The notes below the pieces were generated by a model, which worked only from the letters and a program-made list of their open reading frames with translations, did no database searches and was not told the DNA's origin. From contig NZ_MSCO01000001.1 in assembly GCF_002954705.1 (NCBI RefSeq), forward strand, positions 1,155,493 through 1,219,492: DNA of 64,000 nt, in the 5' to 3' direction. This document shows, piece after piece, positions 54,889 to 62,711 of this stretch. The DNA comes from Aliivibrio sifiae. GTDB lineage: Bacteria; Pseudomonadota; Gammaproteobacteria; Enterobacterales; Vibrionaceae. The translations under genes and the position numbers were made by a program. Each line of letters opens with the position of its first letter. Position 1 is the stretch's first letter.

Positions 54889-54925
54889 CCCCCCCAAGTT
54901 ACCCCCTAAGTCACCCCCCAAGTCG
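54889..54925. repeat. C-rich 12-base tandem repeat between hsdS and hsdR
   Basis: Three imperfect 12-base units (CCCCCCAAGTTA, CCCCCTAAGTCA, CCCCCCAAGTCG) begin after a 7-C run. In one frame they would read P-Q-V-T repeats, interrupted by a TAA. Such PQVT linkers occur in ATP-binding AlbA_2-type proteins often located in type I loci, so this may be a remnant of one. The evidence is thin. Confidence 0.6.
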
Positions 54926-54963
54926 GGACATAAAAATAGTGATGAGAAAATCAGGCTAGGTAC

Positions 54964-57900
54964 ATGAAAAACAACGAATTCAATAAAGTAGAAGCCCCTG
55001 CCATTGCTCAGTTGGTTCAATTAGGGTGGACTTACATTCAAGGCAAACAATTGTCACCAGATTATGCTTGCGCCGATGGCATTCCTGAGCGTACTTACCT
55101 GCGTGATGTGGTGTTAGTAAAACGTCTTGAAGCCGCGATTAAACGCATTAACCCGTGGATAAGTGATGAGAACCTTCGCAAAGTCTCTCGTGAAGTCACG
55201 CACCCCAATTTCGCCGCCTTAATGGAATATAACCACGCCTTCTATCAAACCATGGTTAATTACCTCTCAGTAGAGCAAGACTTAGGCAAAGGGCGAAAAG
55301 GGCAGACGGTTAAACTGGTTGATTTTGAAACCCCAAGTAACAACGAGTTCTTATGTACCAATCAATTTAAAGTAGAAGGTACAAACCAAAGCATCATTCC
55401 AGATATTGTCTGCTTTGTTAATGGTATTCCGTTAGCTGTGATTGAGTGTAAATCACCGTATATCTCCGCGCCAATGAGTGATGGCATTAATCAATTACGC
55501 CGTTACGCGAATCTACGTCATACCGATGATCACGAAGGGGCTGAAAAACTGTTTTGGTATAACCAACTCATGGTATCGACTTGCCGAGATCAAGCCAAAG
55601 TGGGCACCATCAGCTCAAACAGTCAGCATTATGGTGATTGGAAAGACGCGTATCCATTTTCTGATGCACAATTAGCACAACAGTCATTACGCGATAATAT
55701 CGTTCCACTTCATTCTGCAATTACGGTTCAAATCCCTGATGATGCGTTAGACGAGAGTAAAGATAACTCAGCAGAGCATGATGAATGGCAACAAGCCGCT
55801 GAGCCAGCAGCAAGTTACGAGGTATTAACAGAAGTTACCGCGCAACAGCGTTTATTGGCGGGCATGTTCAGTATTTCAAACTTTCTCGATATTCTGCAAA
55901 ACTTCATTCTATTTGAAACCGATGATGGTCGTTTAATTAAAAAAGTGGCGCGTTATCAGCAATATCGCGCCGTTAATAAAGTGATTGAACGCTTGAAATC
56001 AGGCAAGGATCGAAAAGAAAGAAGTGGTGTAGTTTGGCATACTCAAGGCAGTGGTAAATCGCTGACCATGGTGATGCTTGCCGTAAAAATGCGTCGTGAT
56101 GAAGAATTAAAACAGTATAAGTTGGTGTTTATTACCGACCGAACTCAGCTTGATGAGCAGCTATCAAATACCTTCCGTGATGCGCAGGGTGAGACGGTAT
56201 ATAACGCAGGCTCCGTGGCAGAATTAAAAGAATTACTAAAGAAAGACAGCTCTGATCTTGTGACCGCGATGGTACAAAAATTTGCTGATCTCGAAAAAGA
56301 ACAAGAGAAACAAAAAACGGTAGCCGAAGGCTTTGTTGATTTAAACCCAAGTGACAAAATCATTGTCTTGGCTGATGAAGCGCACCGAACCCAATTTGGT
56401 GGTTTGGCAATGACGATTAATGCCGCGTTACCGAATGCGCCTAAAATTGGTTTTACAGGAACGCCATTGCTGAAAACTCAAAAAATGAGCCAAGCCTTTG
56501 GTGGTTACATCGATGAATACAAAATAAACCAAGCGGTAGAAGATGGTGCAACGGTTAAATTGCTTTATGAAGGCCGTGAAGTGAAATCGGAAGTCGCAGG
56601 TGATTCACTCGATAAACTGTTTGAAGAATACTTTGGTGAATACACTGAAGAAGAACAACGTGAGATCAAAAGGAAATACGGTGTAGAGAAGGCGGTTCGT
56701 GAAGCCCCTGCGCGTATTCGTTGGGTGTGTATCGATTTAATCAAACACTACAAAGAACATATTCGTCCTGATGGCTTTAAAGCAATGATCGTGGTGGGCA
56801 GTCGTCATGCGGCGGCTATTTTTAAAAAGACTTTAGATGAATTAGGTGCGCCTCACTCAGAGGTGATTATCTCTGGCGATCACAATGATGAAAAGTACTT
56901 CTCTCTATACACAGATAAAGTGCATCAAAAGAAGGTTATCGCCAATTTTAAAAAGCCATTTGGTATCGATAAACAAGGCACAGAAGAGAAAAATAAAAAG
57001 TTTAATAATACCGCTTTTTTGATAGTCAAAGACATGCTGTTAACGGGCTTTGATGCACCTATTGCTCAAGTGATGTACATCGACAGAAAGCTGCAAGATC
57101 ACACCTTAATGCAAGCCATTGCTCGTGTGAACCGAACCTATAAAGGCAAAGAGTGTGGTTATGTGGTGGATTATCATGGCTTAGCGACCCATCTTACTGA
57201 GGCGTTAGAGTTGTTCAGCAGCGATGATATAGAAGGTTCGTATCAAAGCTTAAAAGATGAAATACCAAAGCTGAAAGCCAAGCATACGCGTGCCATGTCG
57301 TTCTTTAAGCTGGTACTTAAAAATGACAAACCGAGTGACGATATTGATGATTACGTTTTAGTATTAAAAGATGAAACAGTGCGAGCGCAATTTGACATGG
57401 CATTCAAACAGTTTGCCAAGCAGTTAAATGTTATCTTGCCTGATGCCGAAGCCGCTCCGTTTATTCCTGATATGAAGTTATTAGGCAAGATCCACAATGC
57501 CTCAAAAAGCAAATTTCGAGACGAAGGGCTAGATATGAGCGAGATTGGTGCCAAAGTGCGTCAATTGGTGGATGAGCATATTCTTAGTACAGGTGTTGAT
57601 CCAAAAATCGCACCGATTGATTTACTGGCAGCCAATTTTAAAGAAAGCATTGCAACCATTAAATCAGATGAATCAAAAGCCTCTGAAATAGAAAGTGCCA
57701 TTAAGCACCACATTACAATTAATTTGGATGAAGACCCAGAATATTATCGTTCGTTGAGTTTACGCTTGCGTGACATTATCGAAAAAACCGCAGGCAAGTG
57801 GGCACAGCAGCTTGAGTTAATGTTAGAAATGAGAGGGGATATTGGGTCACAGTATCAGCAAGCAGCACAGGATGTCGGCTTGTCTGAAACGGAGTTCGCT

Positions 57901-58182
57901 TTTTACAATATTCTTATCGCTGAAGTCACCAAGGTCAGTGATGGCGATGTGATTGCCGAATCAACCCATGATGAGATTAAAGCGGTAACTCAAGCGTTAG
58001 TGGTTATGCTTGATGAAGCAACGGAAATTGTCGATTTCTTCAATAAGCAAGATGAAATAAAACGCATGAAGAAAGAGATCAAATGTGCTGTGCTTGACCA
58101 ACCCTTTGGTGATAAAGCGTTGGTGACGGTTCTACAAGATCGCTTTATGGACTTGGCGAAAACCAAGTTTGGAAATAAGTAG
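54964..58182 (+). CDS. hsdR: Type I restriction endonuclease subunit HsdR
   Basis: HsdR is the ATP-driven translocating nuclease of the type I complex. The 1072-residue protein has an N-terminal PD-(D/E)XK nuclease with Asp147 in IIPDIVC and Glu161/Lys163 in AVIECKSP. The helicase motor has Walker A GSGKS (362-366), DEAH (471-474) and TGTPL, then a C-terminal helicase lobe with IARVNRTYKGKE and a helical tail. The frame is intact from start to stop, unlike hsdM and hsdS. It needs M and S for target recognition, so it is likely inactive unless those are made. It is followed 1 base later by a YgjP-like gene. Confidence 0.95.
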   Translation: MKNNEFNKVEAPAIAQLVQLGWTYIQGKQLSPDYACADGIPERTYLRDVVLVKRLEAAIKRINPWISDENLRKVSREVTHPNFAALMEYNHAFYQTMVNYLSVEQDLGKGRKGQTVKLVDFETPSNNEFLCTNQFKVEGTNQSIIPDIVCFVNGIPLAVIECKSPYISAPMSDGINQLRRYANLRHTDDHEGAEKLFWYNQLMVSTCRDQAKVGTISSNSQHYGDWKDAYPFSDAQLAQQSLRDNIVPLHSAITVQIPDDALDESKDNSAEHDEWQQAAEPAASYEVLTEVTAQQRLLAGMFSISNFLDILQNFILFETDDGRLIKKVARYQQYRAVNKVIERLKSGKDRKERSGVVWHTQGSGKSLTMVMLAVKMRRDEELKQYKLVFITDRTQLDEQLSNTFRDAQGETVYNAGSVAELKELLKKDSSDLVTAMVQKFADLEKEQEKQKTVAEGFVDLNPSDKIIVLADEAHRTQFGGLAMTINAALPNAPKIGFTGTPLLKTQKMSQAFGGYIDEYKINQAVEDGATVKLLYEGREVKSEVAGDSLDKLFEEYFGEYTEEEQREIKRKYGVEKAVREAPARIRWVCIDLIKHYKEHIRPDGFKAMIVVGSRHAAAIFKKTLDELGAPHSEVIISGDHNDEKYFSLYTDKVHQKKVIANFKKPFGIDKQGTEEKNKKFNNTAFLIVKDMLLTGFDAPIAQVMYIDRKLQDHTLMQAIARVNRTYKGKECGYVVDYHGLATHLTEALELFSSDDIEGSYQSLKDEIPKLKAKHTRAMSFFKLVLKNDKPSDDIDDYVLVLKDETVRAQFDMAFKQFAKQLNVILPDAEAAPFIPDMKLLGKIHNASKSKFRDEGLDMSEIGAKVRQLVDEHILSTGVDPKIAPIDLLAANFKESIATIKSDESKASEIESAIKHHITINLDEDPEYYRSLSLRLRDIIEKTAGKWAQQLELMLEMRGDIGSQYQQAAQDVGLSETEFAFYNILIAEVTKVSDGDVIAESTHDEIKAVTQALVVMLDEATEIVDFFNKQDEIKRMKKEIKCAVLDQPFGDKALVTVLQDRFMDLAKTKFGNK

Positions 58183-58183
58183 C

Positions 58184-58900
58184 ATGGCAAAAGAGAAAAA
58201 GGCAGAGATGATCCAGCGAGAAAATTATTGCGTTTACATTGAGCGCACTTCTCGCATAAAAACCGCGTCCATTAAAGTGGAAGAGGGAAAGGTCACTGTT
58301 GTTGTGCCAAGAAGGCTCGATCTTGATCGCATAGAAAAGGTAATTACAGATAAGCACGCGTGGATTATCGAAAAGCTCGCGTTAAATCAGCATGCGACAC
58401 CAACGAATACGAGAGAGTATGTGTCGGGTGAGGCTTTCCCTTACCTTGGGCGAAATTATCGCTTAAAAGTGGTGGCGGGTGAGCTAACTCAAACTAAATT
58501 GATCGCAGGGCGTATTTTGGTCACCGTGCCTGAACCTAAACATCAACCGCAGTATATTAATCGTGCCTTGGTGAATTGGTATAAGCAGAATGCTGAAAAG
58601 AAAATTCGTGAAAAAGTTCACCGCTATGCGCCGATGGTAGGGGTTGAAACCGCGGTTATTCGTATTAAAGAGTTTAAAAGCCGCTGGGGAAGTTGTACGC
58701 CTTACGGGGATTTAGAGTTTAATTGGTTAATCATGCAAGCGCCAAATCGCGTAGTGGATTATGTGGTAATTCATGAATTGTGTCATCTCATTCATCATGA
58801 TCATTCACCTCAGTTTTGGAAAGAAGTCGAACGAGTAATGCCAGATTTTCAAGAGTGTAAAAAATGGCTTAAAGAGAATGGGCACCAGTTAATCATTTAA
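58184..58900 (+). CDS. YgjP-like zinc metallopeptidase (DUF45/M48 family)
   Basis: This 238-residue protein of the YgjP/WLM metallopeptidase family has the motif HELCHLIHHDHSPQFWKEV near residue 196 (HExxH, then H). The conserved KSRWGSCTPYGDLEFNW lies before it. There is no signal peptide. I start at the ATG at 58184, one base after the hsdR stop; an upstream TTG would overlap hsdR. Members of this family often sit at the end of type I RM operons. The function is unknown, and protease activity is presumed from the motif. Confidence 0.87.
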   Translation: MAKEKKAEMIQRENYCVYIERTSRIKTASIKVEEGKVTVVVPRRLDLDRIEKVITDKHAWIIEKLALNQHATPTNTREYVSGEAFPYLGRNYRLKVVAGELTQTKLIAGRILVTVPEPKHQPQYINRALVNWYKQNAEKKIREKVHRYAPMVGVETAVIRIKEFKSRWGSCTPYGDLEFNWLIMQAPNRVVDYVVIHELCHLIHHDHSPQFWKEVERVMPDFQECKKWLKENGHQLII

Positions 58901-59008
58901 CTATTGTCTTTATTATCAATAAACTAGCGTTTTTTATGTGATCCTACGCATTAGTTTAAATGCTCTAGTTCACATTTTTGCTGTAACAAATTAAACCCGT
59001 TACAAAGA

Positions 59009-59022
59009 TTGTCTTAGATCAA
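59009..59022. promoter_or_regulatory. Candidate FNR-like site upstream of the alcohol dehydrogenase
   Basis: TTGTC-TTAG-ATCAA matches TTGAT-N4-ATCAA at eight of the ten defined positions, 72 bases before the start of a fermentative dehydrogenase. Anaerobic control would make sense but is unproven. Confidence 0.35.
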
Positions 59023-59094
59023 AAAGTTATTAATACTATCAATGTTACAACATAATCAGTTCTTAAAATTATATGAATAATATTGGAGTTGGTT

Positions 59095-60240
59095 ATGAGT
59101 GCATTTTTTATTCCTACAATAAATTTTATGGGTGCAGGTTGCTTGACTGAAGCAATGGATAGCATTAAATCTCAAGGCTACAAAAAAGCGTTAATTGTTA
59201 CTGATAATGTGCTAGTTGCAATTGGTATGGTTAAGCAGGTGTCTGATCTATTAATCGAGCGCGGTGTAGACGTTGCAGTGTTCGATGGAACACAACCAAA
59301 CCCAACTATCGGTAATGTAGATGCAGGCTTGAAAATTCTTAAAGAAAACGAGTGTGATTTTGTTATTTCGCTTGGTGGTGGCTCTCCACACGATTGTGCG
59401 AAAGGCATCGCTTTAGTTGCCGCTAATGGTGGTCAAATTGCTGACTATGAAGGTGTAGATCAATCGCCTAAACCTCAAATGCCACTTGTTGCTATTAATA
59501 CAACAGCAGGCACGGCATCAGAAATGACGCGTTTCTGTATTATTACGGATGAAGCTCGTCATATTAAAATGGCTATTGTTGATAAGCATACAACACCATT
59601 AATGTCTGTGAACGATCCTGAGTTGATGCTTGCTAAACCAGCATCACTAACCGCAGCAACAGGTATGGATGCATTAACGCATGCGATTGAAGCGTATGTA
59701 TCTATTGCAGCAACGCCAATTACAGACGCTGTTGCGATTAAAGCGATGGAATTAATCCAAGCACATTTGCGTACTGCCGTTTCTGATGGTCAGAATATTG
59801 AAGCACGTGAGCAAATGGCATATGCACAGTTTATGGCTGGAATGGCATTTAATAATGCGTCTTTAGGTTATGTTCATGCAATGGCGCATCAACTGGGTGG
59901 TTTTTATGACCTTCCACATGGCGTATGTAACGCGATTCTTCTTCCTCACGTACAAAGCTACAATGCAAAAGTTTGCCCTGAGCGCCTAAAAGACGTAGCA
60001 GAAGCAATGGGCGTAAATGTTGAAGGCATGACAAATGAAGAGGGGGCTCAAGCGGCGCTGAATGCGATAAAAGTATTATCACAAGATGTTGGTATTCCTT
60101 CTGGTCTTACTGAGTTGAACGCAAAAGAGGAAGACTTCGATATACTTGCTGAAAATGCATTAAAAGACGCTTGTGGTTTTACTAACCCTAAACAAGCAAC
60201 ACATGATGAGATTGTGAGCATTTTTAAAGCGGCAATGTAG
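59095..60240 (+). CDS. Iron-containing alcohol dehydrogenase (group III)
   Basis: An NAD(P)-dependent dehydrogenase of the Fe-ADH family, similar to YiaY/AdhB-type alcohol dehydrogenases. The 381-residue protein shows the nucleotide-binding [16 protein letters not shown] near 95 and [15 protein letters not shown] near 137. The metal-binding set is in [13 protein letters not shown] and [22 protein letters not shown] (His residues in the 262-282 range). I start at the ATG at 59095 ([13 protein letters not shown]), behind TTGGAGTTGG. The probable role is ethanol or 1,2-diol/aldehyde interconversion in fermentation. It stands alone with a terminator. Confidence 0.9.
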   Translation: MSAFFIPTINFMGAGCLTEAMDSIKSQGYKKALIVTDNVLVAIGMVKQVSDLLIERGVDVAVFDGTQPNPTIGNVDAGLKILKENECDFVISLGGGSPHDCAKGIALVAANGGQIADYEGVDQSPKPQMPLVAINTTAGTASEMTRFCIITDEARHIKMAIVDKHTTPLMSVNDPELMLAKPASLTAATGMDALTHAIEAYVSIAATPITDAVAIKAMELIQAHLRTAVSDGQNIEAREQMAYAQFMAGMAFNNASLGYVHAMAHQLGGFYDLPHGVCNAILLPHVQSYNAKVCPERLKDVAEAMGVNVEGMTNEEGAQAALNAIKVLSQDVGIPSGLTELNAKEEDFDILAENALKDACGFTNPKQATHDEIVSIFKAAM

Positions 60241-60338
60241 CATAAATCCTAAAATCACCTTTTTCTTATGTTGCTTTTTTGCGTAATAATTGAGCACTTG
60301 ATTAATGTTATTAGGATAAATAAGTAATTTATTAATAA

Positions 60339-60370
60339 AGGTCTAACATTTGTTAGACCTTTTTTTTGCG
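60339..60370 (+). terminator. Terminator after the alcohol dehydrogenase gene
   Basis: AGGTCTAACA pairs with TTAGACCT, followed by eight T residues. Confidence 0.92.
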
Positions 60371-60462
60371 TCTTGCATTTTAACTAGCTATGCTTATGAT
60401 CTTTTTATCTGATTAAATCGTAGAAGGTCTACTCTTCTCATTGAAAAAGGCAGTAAATCAGC

Positions 60463-61059
60463 ATGGCAGACGTAAGAGCCCGTATAGAGTTAATGGTAGG
60501 ACAACAAAGTAGTATCCCAGCAGAAATGCTTTCGTTTGAAGGGTTAGAGACTGAAAAAGAACACGTTGCTGTCGTATTTAAGCAAGCAGATAAAACTCAA
60601 ATTACGCCTTTAGTTCGTATGCATTCAGAATGTTTAACCGGTGATGTGTTTCATTCATCACGTTGCGACTGTGGCGAGCAATTAGAAGAGACTATAAATC
60701 GTATGTCTGAGAGTGGCGGTATTATTTTATACCTTCGCCAAGAGGGACGCGGCATTGGCTTATATAATAAATTAGATGCATACGAGCTTCAGAGCCAAGG
60801 TATGAATACTTATGAAGCAAACAATCATCTTGGTTTTGGGGATGACTTACGTGATTTTAAAGAAGCTGCACAAATGCTTAATGCTCTTGGGATCACGAAA
60901 ATAAAATTAGTGACTAATAATCCTAAAAAAATACAAGATATTCAGGGTTATGGGATTGAATTAGATGAAGTGGTTAATACGCACGCTCATGTAAAAAAAG
61001 GCAATGAAGGATATTTGCAATCTAAAGCAGATCACGGTCATAAACTTGATTTAGATTGA
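60463..61059 (+). CDS. ribA: GTP cyclohydrolase II
   Basis: RibA catalyses the first step of riboflavin synthesis from GTP. The 198-residue protein has the zinc-binding Cys residues in [12 protein letters not shown] (near 65-70), the catalytic [19 protein letters not shown] and the C-terminal [18 protein letters not shown]. It is monofunctional, without a RibB domain. AAGGCAG precedes the ATG. It ends at its own terminator; no FMN riboswitch was seen upstream. Confidence 0.96.
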   Translation: MADVRARIELMVGQQSSIPAEMLSFEGLETEKEHVAVVFKQADKTQITPLVRMHSECLTGDVFHSSRCDCGEQLEETINRMSESGGIILYLRQEGRGIGLYNKLDAYELQSQGMNTYEANNHLGFGDDLRDFKEAAQMLNALGITKIKLVTNNPKKIQDIQGYGIELDEVVNTHAHVKKGNEGYLQSKADHGHKLDLD

Positions 61060-61092
61060 TAGAAAATCGAGAAGTACTGACAATTATACATA

Positions 61093-61121
61093 GAGCCTCA
61101 TTATTGAATGGGGCTTTTTTA
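61093..61121 (+). terminator. Terminator after ribA
   Basis: AGCCTCAT pairs with ATGGGGCT (one G-U pair), followed by T residues. Confidence 0.85.
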
Positions 61122-61146
61122 TATCTGCAATACCACTGTTAATCTA

Positions 61147-61165
61147 AATGATAAATATTTGCATT
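61147..61165. promoter_or_regulatory. Fur box-like site upstream of the imelysin gene
   Basis: AATGATAAATATTTGCATT matches the Vibrio Fur pattern (AATGANAATNATTNTCATT) at all but two of the defined positions. It is 113 bases before the imelysin start. A second half-site-like ATAAATATCATTA lies near 61200. Iron repression is expected for this family. Confidence 0.55.
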
Positions 61166-61277
61166 TCTATTTGTTTTGGGTATATTACGCAAATAAAAAT
61201 AAATATCATTAATAAAACCTTACAAGATCTGGTTAATGATTTACATATTCTACTCATTTGCTCAACAAGGACGATTT

Positions 61278-62531
61278 ATGAACCACGTCAAATTTGCTCG
61301 AAACATCGTTACAGCATCACTCTTTATTTTGCCTACTTTTTCTTATGCCGCGACTCAAACAGAAGTTGTTGAACATTATGCAGATATTGCTCATGCGGTA
61401 TACAGTGATTCACTAACGACAGCTCAGCAACTTGATAAAGCCATTCATACTTTTTTGAATAACCCATCTGAGAAAGGCTTACAAAGTGTTAAAACTGCAT
61501 GGAAAGCAGCGCGAGTACCTTATCAGCAATCAGAGGTATTCCGTTTTGGTAATGCGATTGTTGATGATTGGGAAGGGCAACTAAATGCATGGCCATTAGA
61601 TGAAGGCTTAATTGATTATGTGGCTGATGATTACCAATATGAATTAGGTAACGATGGCGCTAAAGCAAATATCGTTGCTTCTACTTCAATCAAAATTGGC
61701 TCAGAAACTCTTGATGTAAAAAATATTGAAGCAGACAAGTTAGCGGATCTTAATGAACTCGGTGGTTCTGAGGCAAATGTAGCTACAGGTTATCATGCGA
61801 TTGAGTTTCTAGTGTGGGGCCAAGATCTAAATGGTACCAAGGCCGGTGCTGGTGAACGCCCATATACCGATTATGTTATTGGCTCGGCATGTACGAACGG
61901 TAATTGTGAGCGTCGTGCGGAGTACTTAAAATCAGCTTCTGAACTGTTAATTAAAGATTTGTCTTGGATGGAAAAGCAGTGGAAAGAAGGTGAGAAAAAC
62001 TACCGAGCTGAACTGCTATCTGAGTCATCAACTCAAGGTTTACGTAAGATGTTATTTGGTATGGGTTCATTATCTCTTGGTGAGCTAGCTGGTGAGCGTA
62101 TGAAAGTAGCATTAGAAGCTAACTCTACAGAAGATGAGCACGATTGCTTCTCTGATAATACACACAATTCTCATTATTATAATGAGCAAGGTATCTATAA
62201 CGTTTACACAGGTACTTATACTCGTGTTGATGGTTCTTTATTATCAGGTCCAAGCATCCATGATCTGGTTGCTAAAGAAGATAAAAAAGCAGCCAAAGAA
62301 ATTAAACAACAATTTGATGCAACGCGCACTCAAGTCGGTACGTTAGTATCAGCGGCTGAAAAAGATAACCAACATTTCGATCAGTTGATTGCATCAGATA
62401 ATGCGGCGGGTAATGCATTAGTAAATAAATCAATCATGTCGCTTGTATTGCAAACTGCGTCAATCGAACGTGCTGCAAATGTCATTGGTATTACGAGTCT
62501 AAATCCAGATACCGCGGATCATGAATTTTAA
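61278..62531 (+). CDS. Imelysin/M75-family iron-regulated lipid-free periplasmic protein (IrpA-like)
   Basis: The 417-residue secreted protein of the imelysin (peptidase M75) family is thought to be involved in iron uptake. A signal peptide occupies residues 1-24 (SLFILPTFSYAA). The family motif GYHAIE (171-176, GxHxxE) is followed by FLVWGQDL. I start at the ATG at 61278 (MNHVKFARN), preceded by AAGGACG. An upstream ATG at 61236 precedes the signal peptide by 14 residues. A Fur-like site lies upstream, and a di-haem DUF1111 gene follows in the same direction, as in other vibrios. Confidence 0.9.
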   Translation: MNHVKFARNIVTASLFILPTFSYAATQTEVVEHYADIAHAVYSDSLTTAQQLDKAIHTFLNNPSEKGLQSVKTAWKAARVPYQQSEVFRFGNAIVDDWEGQLNAWPLDEGLIDYVADDYQYELGNDGAKANIVASTSIKIGSETLDVKNIEADKLADLNELGGSEANVATGYHAIEFLVWGQDLNGTKAGAGERPYTDYVIGSACTNGNCERRAEYLKSASELLIKDLSWMEKQWKEGEKNYRAELLSESSTQGLRKMLFGMGSLSLGELAGERMKVALEANSTEDEHDCFSDNTHNSHYYNEQGIYNVYTGTYTRVDGSLLSGPSIHDLVAKEDKKAAKEIKQQFDATRTQVGTLVSAAEKDNQHFDQLIASDNAAGNALVNKSIMSLVLQTASIERAANVIGITSLNPDTADHEF

Positions 62532-62564
62532 TTCTAAGAAAAAAACGCAATAAAAATAGCTATT

Positions 62565-62609
62565 AGCTCAATCACTTCTCCCCCCCGAGACAGTGATTGA
62601 GCTCTTTTA
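62565..62609 (+). terminator. Terminator after the imelysin gene
   Basis: AGCTCAATCACT pairs with AGTGATTGAGCT (12 bp), followed by a T-rich tract. The 15-base loop contains seven consecutive C residues. Confidence 0.85.
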
Positions 62610-62677
62610 TTTTCTAATAATTGATCTTATCGAAATAAAACAAATATAAATAATGCCAGTATTAGGCAAGCGATAAG

Positions 62678-62696
62678 AATAATATTAATGATTATC
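62678..62696. promoter_or_regulatory. Candidate Fur box before the DUF1111 gene
   Basis: AATAATATTAATGATTATC agrees with GATAATGATAATCATTATC at 15 of 19 positions, 15 bases before the chosen start of the DUF1111 gene. The AT-rich background reduces the weight of the match. Confidence 0.4.
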
Positions 62697-62711
62697 AGGA
62701 TGTTAGATATC

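Noticed and set aside
58920-59000. CRP-like half-sites (ATGTGATC and GTTCACAT) before the alcohol dehydrogenase
   Set aside because: The half-sites are about 35 bases apart and not arranged as a single TGTGA-N6-TCACA operator.
60370-60462. FMN riboswitch before ribA
   Set aside because: The 94-base gap is too short and lacks the conserved RFN stems and AGGG-type motifs.
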